From positions 3,534,001-3,598,000 of the forward strand of contig JAHQIY010000006.1 of NCBI GenBank assembly GCA_019054805.1: a stretch of DNA of 64,000 bases. Reading direction: 5' to 3'. The stretch is from Brachionus manjavacas (taxonomy: Eukaryota > Rotifera > Eurotatoria > Ploima > Brachionidae). The notes below the pieces were generated by a model. That model was not told the origin of the DNA. It made no database searches and saw only the letters and a list, made by a program, of their open reading frames with translations. Below, in pieces: positions 32,964 through 43,373 of the stretch (position 1 is its first letter; each line of letters opens with the position of its first letter). A program made the position numbers and the translations under genes.

Positions 32964-34136
32964 ATGAATTTCGAGATACCAGAAGGTCTTACCGATTTAC
33001 TCCAGGACTTTACAGTCGAAGTTTTGCGCAAAAGACCGGCTGATCTGCTCCAATTTGCGGCCCAATATTTCGACAGTCTCCTGGAGAAACGAGCAAGTGA
33101 CAACGCCAAAAATTTGCTTTCCAAACTCAGCACAGCCAACCATCTGGAGAACAACCATGTCGATGAGGACGACGTGTACACGGATGAAGACGAAATGGGC
33201 GAGATGCCCGAGCTTCCGAAGGCCCGGTTTGCCGCGGGCGGCCGACGGCATTCGGTGGCCGCCGAAAAATACAACCCCGAGGAGGACACCAGTGAAGAGC
33301 CGGCCATCGTTCATCCCAAGACTGACGATGAGCGCCACTATCTTCTCAAAACAATCGGCCACATATTCATTTTTCGCTCTCTAGAGAAGAAGCAAGTGGA
33401 CAAAGTCATCGATGCAATGTTCGGCAGGCACGTCGATCAGAATGATGTGATCATCGAGCAAGGAGACGATGGTGACAACTTCTATGTTATCGAATCGGGA
33501 AAATATGATATCTATGTGAATAAGCAAAAAGTGGGCGAGTACGACCAAAAGGGCTCATTTGGAGAGCTTGCTTTGATGTACAACATGCCCAGAGCGGCCA
33601 CTATTGTTGCTGCCTCGCCCGGAAAACTCTGGGCGCTTGATCGCCTCACTTTTAAGAGAATTGTGCTGAAGAGCGCCTTTGAAAAGCGAAAAATGTACGA
33701 ACAACTGCTGGACAATATGCCCATGTTCAAATCGCTGAATTCGTACGAGAGAATGAATGTGGCTGATGCTCTCTTTTCCAAGTCGTTCAGAGATGGCGAA
33801 AGCATCATTAGACAGGACGAAGAGGCCCAGTGCATGTATTTCATTGAGCACGGAATGGTGCGAATAGTGAGGGAACAAGATGGACAGTCCAAAGAGATCA
33901 AGATGTGCCAGAAGGGTGACTACTTTGGCGAGTTGGCTTTGTTGACCAAAAATCCGAGGGCCGCCAGCGCCTACGCTGTCGGAGATGACACCAAATGTGC
34001 CATTCTAGACGTAGATGCGTTTGAGCGACTCTTGGGACCTTGTGTTAAAATAATGCAAAAAAATATACCTGACTATGAAGAACAGCTGAGGAAGTTGTTC
34101 GGCGACAAATTTAGCGTAGCAGATATTGAAAAATAG
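32964..34136 (+). CDS. cAMP-dependent protein kinase type II regulatory subunit
   Basis: One uninterrupted 390-codon frame. ATG at 32964 is chosen because [26 protein letters not shown] sequence aligns with the family's start. Residues 1-43 form the RII dimerisation/docking domain that binds A-kinase anchoring proteins. An acidic linker follows, then the inhibitor site RRHSV at 94-98; its phosphorylatable Ser97 marks type II, since type I has Ala or Gly there. Two cyclic-nucleotide domains follow with intact phosphate-binding cassettes: [15 protein letters not shown] (199-213, Glu201, Arg210) and [15 protein letters not shown] (321-335, Glu323, Arg332). All key residues for cAMP binding are kept. 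The gene has no introns and is clearly GC-richer than its neighbours, so a retrocopy origin or strong codon selection is possible. It holds catalytic subunits inactive until cAMP binds. Confidence 0.95.
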   Translation: MNFEIPEGLTDLLQDFTVEVLRKRPADLLQFAAQYFDSLLEKRASDNAKNLLSKLSTANHLENNHVDEDDVYTDEDEMGEMPELPKARFAAGGRRHSVAAEKYNPEEDTSEEPAIVHPKTDDERHYLLKTIGHIFIFRSLEKKQVDKVIDAMFGRHVDQNDVIIEQGDDGDNFYVIESGKYDIYVNKQKVGEYDQKGSFGELALMYNMPRAATIVAASPGKLWALDRLTFKRIVLKSAFEKRKMYEQLLDNMPMFKSLNSYERMNVADALFSKSFRDGESIIRQDEEAQCMYFIEHGMVRIVREQDGQSKEIKMCQKGDYFGELALLTKNPRAASAYAVGDDTKCAILDVDAFERLLGPCVKIMQKNIPDYEEQLRKLFGDKFSVADIEK

Positions 34137-34258
34137 CTATGAGACAATTTGAATTCTCTTTTATTTTGTTTTAAGTATAATTTTATCTCTTATGTACTTT
34201 AAGATTTACTAGGATACACACTTTAACAGATCGACCAAATAATATTTTTTTTATATTA

Positions 34259-34264
34259 AATAAA
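34259..34264 (+). terminator. Polyadenylation signal AATAAA
   Basis: A hexamer about 120 bases after the PKA regulatory-subunit stop. It is the clearest signal in the 3' region. Confidence 0.5.
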
Positions 34265-35274
34265 GCATTATTTAAACGTTATGAATTATTTGTTTTACAT
34301 TCTAGCAAGCTGATTATAGTTTTAGATTTTGTTTTGGGTTAATAAAGTTTCTGAGTGTCTAAAACAGACGACTTATAGCAAGCAGTTTGAAGTTTTATTT
34401 AACCTGGTAGTTGACAATTAAATTGTATTTTTTCATTTTTTTTTAATTCAACATTTGTATTTATCTGCTCATATTTTTTTGGTTATAATTTTATTTAAAA
34501 TTATTAAAATAAAAGTATTTTGATCAATTTTAGTTTTTTTATATTTATCTGGCCTAGCAAACTAGCTAATTTAATAAAAGGTTGGTAATAATTGAAAAAT
34601 TTCATTCAAGCCATTTAACTTTTTTTTCACATTGAATGATTTACCTAGAATAAATAGCTTATTAAATCAGCCAGTTGATGTTTTTCTATGAAAAAGTTTT
34701 GATAAATGCTCATTTAAATTGTTAAAAAAGGTAACCAAACAAATTTTTTGTTTTGACAAAAAACAGAAAGAATTTAAAATGAAAGTTTTTCAGAAAAACA
34801 AAATATCTTGTTTTGATATCGCATACCTTTTTGCTTTTACATTAATCTCTATTTTTCAATAAAAAAATTGAGCTTAAATTTTATTTGAAAACTAAAAAAA
34901 CACAGTAAATTTATAATCTTATTCATAATTTGAAATTTAAACAAAATAAAAGCAGAAATTTTAAAGATTATAGCACTTCACAGAGCTAATGACAACTGAG
35001 ACAATTTTTTTATAAATCAAAGTAAAAAGGAAAGTAAATAATTTTGTATAAATGCATCTTTAGCAAATCAATCAAATAATTTTGGCTAATTAAAATTTGA
35101 TTTATTCAATCAGATGATTAAAATTTCTGGCATTATTACTTAAAATATAATTAAAATAAGTTAACTTTTAGTCGTTTTCAATTTTCAAAAACACTTGCGA
35201 CATAAAGCTGTAATAACTTCAAACGAAATAATAAACAGGTAATAATAATAGTGATTAGCTAAAAGTAAAAATGT
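34265..35274. other. AT-rich intergenic stretch
   Basis: Nothing beyond simple A/T-rich sequence was seen between the PKA gene's 3' end and the LTR-like repeat. Confidence 0.5.
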
Positions 35275-35445
35275 TTGGCTGACCGGTAGATGACCACGAG
35301 CCAGTCGGTTTTTATTAAATTAAAATAGAAAAAGTTTCGAAAGCTGCCCGGTATACGGAAAATAGATATATTTATGGTGGTCGTGACGTTGCCAAGGCGT
35401 AGTGATAAGCCACAGCAGGATACCTGCGGTAAAAAAAACGAACTT
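35275..35445 (-). repeat. GC-rich LTR-like repeat, copy C
   Basis: Read on the minus strand it contains, in the same order as copy A (1660-1890), a hairpin (gcagg/cctgc), ctacgccttggca, a TATA-like ataaatata, aataaaa, CGACTGGCTCGTGGTC and ACCGGT. The segment from ctacgcc to gtggtc aligns well by eye with copy A. The upstream hairpins differ between copies. A solo LTR or another short structured retroelement is the likeliest explanation. Confidence 0.55.
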
Positions 35446-35724
35446 GCTTGAAATTGAAATCATAGAAATCAAGATATTATCAAGTCAATATAAATTATGA
35501 CTTGTTTAGTAGCTTATTTCCTCTTTACTATGATAAATAAAAGAATGATTTAGGAAAATTAAAAATGGCGTTCCACTCCGTTCAGGACTCTAGAATGCTT
35601 CGAAGTGCAAAGATCTTATCAATGCATCTCATTCATCTTCTAAACCAGATTTGTTATTTTGCGCAAGCATATAACGATAAGGAAAAATTATTGTAGATAA
35701 TCCTGCAAGTCACAAAATGCATAA

Positions 35725-35925
35725 TTGAATGAAAACAAAGTAACGCCACGACAAGTTAAAACATTCCTAGAGATCACTCTTCTTTGGTTATCTGGCAATG
35801 TGACCTTTCGATCAACCATTTGGAACTTTCTCTTCGATCCAGATTTTGAAAATTCTTCAAATGTTACAGATACTGGTATGTTCTTTCTTCAACATCCCGT
35901 CCTGGATTGTATCTTGCCCTGTTAA
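35725..35925 (+). pseudogene. Possible MULE-type transposase scrap
   Basis: A 66-codon frame starts MNENKVTPRQVKTFLE. The PRQVKTFL word matches PRQVRTFL in the MULE-like remnant at 36385-37273. The rest of the frame is not recognisable and the strand differs from that remnant. Confidence 0.3.
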
Positions 35926-36384
35926 CAGTCATAACCAAAATAATGTTTCATCGAGGAATTAGCGAAGTTCAACGATAAATCATCAAATAATCCACTGATT
36001 TTACGATGAGACTATTAAATCCCCAATCAGAAGTCATATTGTTGTTAGATACTAACAAAATATTAAAAAAATAGGAGAAGTCACTATTTGAACCTTGCAT
36101 GAACTTTGAATCTATGTTTGAGTAATATTTAGAAAGCATATACGCTTTAAAAAATCAGTCATTAATTTTTATTGAGTATTGTGATTTTATAATTAATATA
36201 AAGGAAAATCATTTTTAAATAGATACATTAATATTGATTATAAAGACTTTTATTCGAAATTAAATAAGTTTTTAATATAAACAAATGAAAAATTATTTTT
36301 ATAAAGAAAAAAATACTAAATTAAAGATAATACTATTTTGTTATATAATTTCATAAAGTGAGTAAATGAAAAAAATGTTTTTAT

Positions 36385-37273
36385 AAAGTAAATAATATTT
36401 ATCTAAATAGCCAATTTTATTTCTTGTTAATGCACCAGTATTTGATTTTGTTGGTCTACCTCGTCTTTTAATATGAATAAATTCTCTTTCATTTTCTCCA
36501 AATGGATGATTTGTTAACTTACAAAAAGCAATATAATGCTTACATATAGCATATTCTAAAAAATGCATACAACTACAATATTTTGGGAAAATTTGTATGT
36601 GATATTTGTATGTATTGTTATATAATCTGTAACCAGTATTTAAATCTTGTATAAAAAAATCAGTTGAAGTTAACTTATCAGCTTCTTTTATTAGACAAAG
36701 AAGCTGATATTAGGAAAATATAAGTGGTCAGCTAAATATCTTTCAACATCTTCTATTTTGTTTTTCCTTGGTGCCATACTTTGTTTATATCTATAAAAAT
36801 ATGACGTAATTTGGTTAAACTCATATGCAATATCATCAATACCCAATTTGGTTGCATTGTTATTCAAAAAAGTTCTGACTTGTCTTGGTATTAGTTTAGG
36901 ATTAGTGTCGACCAAATTTTTGACAAAAACTTTAACTTTTTCTGGTAAACCATTATAATTATTCTACTCTTGATCAACAGCATGGTTATGGTCATGTTTT
37001 AGAAATATTGTTTTTTTTGGATAATAATACATTATATTTAACTGGATATTGTTCATGACTACATTGCCTTAGTTGTTGTTTCATTTTATGTTTTGAAAAA
37101 TCCAAACAAAAACGACAATTCAAATCATGATTTGTTTGATCAGCTTTGGATATTGGTATTGCAATATTAATGTATTCACTCACATCTTCTTCACCAACGT
37201 TTTCAATTAGAGTTAACCATTTAGAATTACTTGAGCCACTTGATGAATTGGATGAATCATCAAAATTTTCCAT
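36385..37273 (-). pseudogene. Remnant of a MULE-like transposase with SWIM zinc finger
   Basis: On the minus strand three pieces lie in order. 37273-36992 has an acidic/Ser-rich start and a C-FC...H zinc-binding pattern with QCSHEQYPVKY. 36915-36700 has NPKLIPRQVRTFL. About 36690-36385 has a SWIM-type CSC-(n)-CKH finger followed by RRGRPTKS. The catalytic DDE core between the second and third pieces is missing. At that join sits a perfect 13-bp inverted repeat (36676-36709). The order and motifs resemble FLYWCH/SWIM MULE transposases; the element is internally deleted and inactive. Confidence 0.6.
36676..36709. repeat. Perfect 13-bp inverted repeat with 8-base loop
   Basis: The word tatcagcttcttt and its complement lie at the deletion junction of the MULE remnant. 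Confidence 0.95.
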
Positions 37274-37800
37274 TATTTATTTTTTGAATGTAATTTTTTA
37301 GAAATCAAATGAAATTGCTTTAACAAAAAATGAATCCTTTTATAATGCTAATAACTTTCTATAGAAAAAATTAAAACTCTTTAGGATTCTATCCTTCTCT
37401 TTATGTTTGTATTTTTTTCTTTAAGTTAGTATTTTTTTTCTATAAATAAATATTAATTCCTTTAAGCTTTATATCTTTTTCTATAGTAAAATATTTTTTG
37501 TCTTTATATTAATTAGGGAGCCGAGTATTGTAGTTTATTTCTATTAAACACGCAAGTAGTAAATTTTAATTGAGTCATTCATCGATTATTTGTTAGGCAT
37601 ACTCAATTTCTGTTAAGATTCGTTAATCAGAGTTATTCAAAAATCTTAATCAAAGCTAAAGTCACTGTTTTTAAATTTTTTTGAAGTTAATCTTATATTA
37701 ATTTGCAAAAGCAATTCTAGAAATATTTTTTATTTTTCCCTTTCCGTCGATCAAAAATTCAAGATTATTTAAATCAAGTAAAAAATTGGCTTTAGTGACT
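37274..37800. other. AT-rich stretch
   Basis: No gene was seen. The word ctttat/ctttaa with tatttttt recurs several times at 37370-37510, a degenerate tandem-like pattern. Confidence 0.4.
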
Positions 37801-39431
37801 TTTGCTTAAAATTGTGACTTAAAAAGGTAAAAAAGAAAAGAAAAAACAACAACTAAGAAAACACACCAAAATATAAGCACACGTAAGCCAAAAGTAAGGA
37901 AAAAAGCACAAGTAAGCCAAAATAAAATAAAAAGCACGCAGTTTTTGTCAAATGGACTCAAATTTTTTGCTTGAAACAAACTGGCCAACGTTTGGACAGG
38001 GAACCGTATCTGGGCATTCAAAAACTTTGCATGAATGGTGCGGTAATGTTTCGAAATTCGTCCTGGAGCTTTCAAATCATGTGAAACATCTAGAGGAAAG
38101 AGAAATTGAGAAAGACACTGAAATAAACAAACTGAAATCTGAATTGGCAGCAGCAAATAAAACAGCAAACTCATCCAACATCAGTAGTCAGTGGGTTCAA
38201 GTTGTAAAACAAGGGACAAAAAATGCAAAAAAACCAGCCGACCAGATAGCTGTACAAATTTTGACCACTATTGGAAAAGGTGATGTCAAGCCAACGTATT
38301 CAAGACGCTTGAGATCGAAAGGCCAAAGTAAACCAGGCCCAATTCTAGTAGAACTCAAAGAAGAAGCAAACAGAAATCCACTACTCCTAGCAGCCAAAAA
38401 GTTGCGAGATTCAAATAATTTCAAATCTATTTATCTTAGTCCAGATTTGACTGAAACCGAAAGAGCTTTAGACTATGAATTGAGGAAACAAAAAAACTAA
38501 GCAAATAATGGTCTTTCACAAGACTCGTCCTTTCGATGGAAATCCGTGGAAATCAGATCGTCAAAATCAATAAGATGATACAAAAATATTCTCGCAAACG
38601 GTATCAGAAATATGCGCAGTGAAACTTCAATCAGATTTAGATTTAATTTTCAAGTGGACTCAAGATTGGCTTCTTCTCTTCAACACATCAAAATGTGTGG
38701 TTATGTATTACGGTCATAAAAACAAAGATTTCACTTATTCTATTAATGGTAAACAGTTATCAACGTCTGAAACCGAAAGAGATCTTGGAGTTATCTTCAA
38801 TACAAATCTCAAATGGAAAAACCAAGTGATAGAGGCTACAAACAAAGCAAATCAAGGAAATCATTCGCTCGTTTTGATTGTAAGTTATTTAGATCATTGT
38901 ATTTAACTTTTGTTCGTCCACTTTTGGAATTTGCTGTGCCTGTATGGTCTCCATTTCTTAAGTCGGATTGTGAGAATCTTGAGAGGATTCAATGCAGAGC
39001 TACGAAATTTGTTTCTTCAATTAGAAACAAACCGTATGAAAGCAGATTGAAGGCTTTAAACATTCCAAATCTGGTGGAAAGAAGAAAAAGAGGTGATCTA
39101 ATTCAATTATACAAGTTCATGCATGGAATAGAATTGGTTGAAAAAAGCAACAATTTTAATGTCACCAAAATCCAAGGAAGAGGTCACTGCTTCAAATATC
39201 ACAAAGAAATTTCGAGGCTCCAACATAGAGATAACTTTTTTTTCAACAGAACCGCTAACATATGGAACTCACTGCCAAATCAATTAGTTGAAGCCCCTAA
39301 TGTTAACAGCTTTAAAGCAGGCATTGATTGCTGGATGAGCAGCAATCAATCACATCAGCTGTCATAGTGTGCCTTATCAGCACACTCGCTGGCTAGCCAG
39401 CTACAGTCAAAACTACTACTACTACTACTAA
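37800..39431 (+). mobile_element. Internally deleted jockey-like LINE with ORF1, RT tail and (ACT)n end
   Basis: 37952-38500 is an intact 182-codon ORF1-like frame: MDSNFLLETNWP start, a coiled coil at about residues 47-70, and a basic C-terminal half, as in gag-like ORF1 proteins of LINEs. About 115 bases later, 38565-39367 is the end of ORF2. It has a DDTKIFSQ stretch (motif C), TERDLGVIFN, then after one frameshift FVRPLLEFAVPVWSP, RRKRGDLIQLYKF and the FFFNRTANIWNSLP tail. The endonuclease and most of the palm are deleted between the two. The 3' end is (act)n at about 39411-39430. A gag-like ORF1 directly joined to an ORF2 tail makes this a non-autonomous derivative. Confidence 0.75.
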
Positions 39432-41417
39432 AAACAAGCCTGGCCGAAATATCATCATCATTAAAAATAGCAACCATCTTTTTTCTGACAAATTAGACTT
39501 TGCTCAATTAACTAATTTAATTAATTAGTGATTTTTTTTTTAAAGATTAGCCTAAATTAATAGAGAAATAGATTTCGGAAAAAATGAGTTATGGACATAA
39601 TCATATATCGGAATCGAATACTTGGACTATTAAAGTCAACGACAAGCTCTGGTCTAGTTGAGACAAATTCAACAACTCAAGTTAACCGTGGTCAAAAAAG
39701 CAAAATCACACGACTAGCGATGCCGACTTTAATAAGTAGTTCAATACGGCAAAGAGAACTATAAAATTATTGTTAAATGATGAGAAACCATAAACCACAA
39801 TTTTATAACAGTTTTTGTCAATAATATTAGTTATAAAATTTTTTTCTTAATTTTTTAATGAAAATTGTATATTTTATTTACAAAGTATAATTAAACTAAT
39901 TTTTTTTTTATGAGAATTTTTTTAAACAGGCTTGAGTATTTTATTATTTTTTTTCAAAAATATTTTATAAATTAAATTAAAACAAAGAAATAACAATTGA
40001 TAAATTACTTTTAAATTTATTTTAACTCAAAGAAAAAAAATTTATTGAAAAATATAAGAAAAACCGATGAAATTTAGTGTTGGATGCTAATTTTACACAT
40101 GGCATCCACAAATTTTATACTATTAAACTTAGCTTGAAAGTTTTCGTTTCGTATTTGATTCTGTAATTCTTGCTAATTATGCTTAAAGTAAATTACAATT
40201 TATATTTTCCTCAATGAAATTGTTGATTATTAGGCTTTTCTTCAGTTACTCTAGTTTATTCCAGAACCATTTATCTATTAATTTGATGTATTTGATTCAT
40301 ACCGGATTTATTTGCAAACTGCAATGAACAAGTGGAAAATTATAGATATTAATGTTTTTTTGATGCTTTCCTGTGTCAATTTAAGTCCCTTTATTCCACC
40401 ATCTGGTTCTTAAAAGAATTCTGAAAAATATGTTCTCGTTTTTTCTTTTTTTGAGACAAAAGTTAAATATATACTTCTAGCCATCATTTACTCTATTTCA
40501 TCTGAATCTTAATGCTAAAAAAGGCTTTATATTTCCTACTTGATTTGATAAATGATCTTGTAAATTGTTTAAAAATTGGTTCTGATTTTTCAAAAATTAC
40601 ATTTAATCGAAAAATTAGCTGACATTTTCCAGCCTGTTCGAATTTAGGGTTTAAATTATTCAATGGTTTTAGAAGTTATTTAGAGCTAAATTATTTAATT
40701 CGTATTTACTTTAGTAATTAGGACGAGTAGGGAGGTTCTGCTTCTTTAATAAATTATTCATTAAAATAAAAAATTCAATGTAATTTAAATGCGTTAAGTA
40801 CTGGTTTGAGAATATTTAAATAAATTGATGAATTGTTTTTGAGTCCATGTCTTTAGGCAAGACTTAACATAAGAATTTAAAAAATAATGATTAGCTTTTT
40901 TATATTCTTCTCACTAGTTTAGTTTAAACTATTAACATTTTCTTCTGCTCTTTTTTGCCAAATATCTCAAAATTAAATTTTCTTCAAAATTTTAACTAAT
41001 TTTTTTGTCATCCTAATTTTAAAATTAAAAATAATATTATTTCTGCCCATATAAGTTATTTTATATTCTTTTTTTTTTTAAATAATTAAAAAGTAAGTTA
41101 GACAAGTATGATAGTCAGTTAATTAGGTTTTTATTCAGAAAAATTTTTGTTGGCTAAAAAAGGAAAAAAATGTGTTTTTTCTAGTTTAAATCGTATCTCC
41201 TCCGAGAGATCAATTATGAGTCCACTTCTTTTTTTTTTTTAAATTTAGACATAATTCTGAACAAATCTGTGGTTTTACTTTTTTACTTTATTGCTTAATT
41301 TTTCTTAAAAAATCTCTTCAAATCATGCAATTTTTAACATATATTAATATTCTATTGATATTTTTTTTCTAAATTTTACTAAAAACTTACCTAAGTATAA
41401 ATAAAATTTCGTGAAAA
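39432..41417. other. AT-rich intergenic stretch (about 2 kb)
   Basis: No gene, RNA or repeat could be recognised by eye. Confidence 0.5.
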
Positions 41418-41675
41418 ATGCCTAAAAAATCAAAATGCAATCAATCTCGTGTTAGTAACCTTGGAGTTTTCGGCCAAAAAAAATTTATTGAAGAGGAAGA
41501 AGATGAGGATGATCATATTGAAATAGACGTTTTACCCGATATAAATAATGATTACCATGATTTTTTACTTCATCTGAATCTTAATCGGGGTTGTGAAGTT
41601 CGTTTCAATTCGATCATTTCAATTCAGAAAAACTTGAATAACTTTTTTACTAAAAGAGATAATTCAGTTCTGTAA
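41418..41675 (+). CDS. Hypothetical 85-residue frame, acidic, entering a fold-back repeat
   Basis: ATG at 41418 opens MPKKSKCNQSRVSN, followed by an acidic run (EEEEDEDDHIEID) and an Asp/His-rich middle. The last 30 codons lie within the left arm of the 41582-41946 inverted repeat. The basic start and acidic core look less random than other short frames here, and might be an exon or the start of a transposon protein. I do not recognise it, and no splice partner was found. Confidence 0.25.
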   Translation: MPKKSKCNQSRVSNLGVFGQKKFIEEEEDEDDHIEIDVLPDINNDYHDFLLHLNLNRGCEVRFNSIISIQKNLNNFFTKRDNSVL

Positions 41676-41946
41676 AATGCTTAATTATATGCAAATTTGC
41701 TTAATGCAGTAAAATAAGTCTGCAAAATACTATGCAATTTTCTGCATTTTGCACCCCATTAAATAGTATTCCAATCAAGTGTGCAACTAGATTGCAGAGT
41801 TTTTTCAGACATATATTTTTGGATTAAGCAAAGTTGCTTTACCATTAAGCATTTTACAGAACTAAATTATCTCTTTTAGTAAAAAAGTTATTCAAGTTTT
41901 TTTAAATTGAAACGATCGAATTGAAATGAACTTCACAACCCCAATC
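41582..41946. repeat. Fold-back element with about 105-125 bp arms
   Basis: The left arm, 41582-41708, and the right arm, 41822-41946, are near-identical inverted copies. Examples are ggggttgtgaagttc against gaacttcacaacccc, and ttttttactaaaagagataat against its complement. A spacer of about 110 bases separates them. The structure can form one long hairpin. No transposase or clear target duplication was found. Confidence 0.85.
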
Positions 41947-42027
41947 AATAGCTTGTTATTTAAATTATTAATTTTTAATGTTGAATAAGGTAAATTTCGA
42001 AATAATGAATTAAAAATACATTAATGT

Positions 42028-42035
42028 AATTAGAT
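42028..42035. repeat. Left 8-bp target-site duplication of the hAT-like element
   Basis: aattagat immediately precedes the cag terminus; the identical word is at 42918-42925. Confidence 0.85.
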
Positions 42036-42917
42036 CAGACTTGTTTTTAAGTCACAGTTTTAAGTCTAAGTCACAAAAATTAAAGTCAAAGTCATGACTT
42101 AAATTTTTTTTTTTTTTTTTAAGTCAAGTCAATGACTTAAAAATGACTACAACTTTACTACCATTATATCTACTACTACTTTACTTCTATAACTACTACT
42201 ATAACTACTACTAATATAACTACTACTACTATAACTACTACTAATATAACTACTACTACTATAACTACTACTAATATAACTACTACTACTATAACTACTT
42301 TATTAACTACTACTACTACTACTTCTTTACTACTACTTTACTACTTCTTTACTACTTCTTTTCTTCTTCTGCTATTTTACTACTACTTCTACTTTAAACA
42401 AGTTAAGTAGTGGGAGGAATGGGAGTATTGTTGTTAGTGGTTGTTGTTGATTGTTGGTAGTGGTTGGCCGTTGGCCGTAGATATTTGTTGGTAGTTGTTG
42501 GAAGTTGGTAGTGGTTGAAAGTTAGTTGTATTGTTGTTGGTAGTTTTTTGAAGAAAGTTGTTGGATGAAAGTTGTTTGTAGTTTGGGATTGTTGGTATTT
42601 TTTTATTTTTTTAATTAAAATATGTATTTTTTTTAAATTAATAAACATATTTTATTATCTTAAATTTTTATTTTTTTATGATCTTTTAACCTCTTTTTTT
42701 TCAGCCTGGCAGTCCAAATTTCTGGCTGCCAAGCTGAACGGCTAAATGACCGCCCGCCACAATGTTCACCGTATCTTTGACTGCCCGCTTTATTTTACCG
42801 ATTTTTTAAACGGTCCAAAATGTCAAGCTGACCGGCTTGACTTAGCCTTTTTCCTAAAAAAAAAGTTAAGTAATTGACTTGACTTGACTTAAGACTTGTG
42901 ACTTAAAAACAACTCTG
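42036..42917. mobile_element. Non-autonomous hAT-like transposon (MITE), 882 bp
   Basis: The ends are inverted: CAGACTTGTTTTTAAGTCAC on the left against CAGAGTTGTTTTTAAGTCAC at the right end read inward. Related aagtca-rich sequence continues for about 60 bases on each side. Identical 8-bp duplications flank the element (aattagat, 42028-42035 and 42918-42925). An 8-bp duplication with CAG-starting termini is characteristic of hAT transposons. There is no transposase. The interior holds a 30-bp minisatellite at 42211-42300 in a longer tact-rich tract, a TTG-rich low-complexity tract (42410-42600) and a GC-rich, hairpin-forming block (about 42700-42850). Confidence 0.88.
42211..42300 (+). repeat. 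30-bp minisatellite, three copies
   Basis: The unit ctaatataactactactact + ataactacta is repeated three times with almost no change. It is flanked by further act/ctt trinucleotide runs out to about 42390. Confidence 0.9.
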
Positions 42918-42925
42918 AATTAGAT
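42918..42925. repeat. Right 8-bp target-site duplication of the hAT-like element
   Basis: aattagat directly follows the terminal ctg of the element and is identical to 42028-42035. Confidence 0.85.
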
Positions 42926-43335
42926 CAAATTGAACATAGCTTTACTTTTTGACTATCTTATTAATCTTATTAATGTGGCTATTCTAGTGAGAATTTTGGT
43001 TAAAAAAGTGTTCTCAATTTATAAGACACCTTTCAAAACAAAATTCAACTTTCAAAAGGTTTTGTTCTCCATTAATATTTGATGTCTTAAGTTTAATTTA
43101 AATGACATGACTGCGATATTTTTTAAAAATATTAAGCATTATTTTGACTGACAATTTTCAAAATTTAAAATCTAATGGACATTAATATTGCCTCATAAAA
43201 TAAGGAAAATCCATAGTTTGGATATCAAATCTCAATTTTTTTAAATAGAAATTCTTCTAAATAAGTAATAGTATTACTTAATGAAAATAAATGAATTTTC
43301 TGTGTTAGTTAAAAATTAATAACAAAATAAAGCAT
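42926..43335. other. AT-rich stretch 3' of the receptor gene
   Basis: No gene was seen between the hAT-like element and the receptor's polyadenylation region. Confidence 0.5.
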
Positions 43336-43341
43336 TTTATT
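43336..43341 (-). terminator. Polyadenylation signal AATAAA (minus strand)
   Basis: tttatt on the plus strand, about 33 bases past the stop of the nicotinic receptor gene on its coding strand. Confidence 0.5.
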
Positions 43342-43373
43342 AAAAATAAAAGCATCATTTCTCCATTAGAATA

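Noticed and set aside
33043..33901. Long frames antisense to the PKA regulatory subunit
   Set aside because: They are shadows of a GC-richer coding sequence with few stops on the other strand.
42403..42648. 81-codon Thr/Asn-rich frame
   Set aside because: It is the translation of a TTG-rich low-complexity tract inside the hAT-like element.
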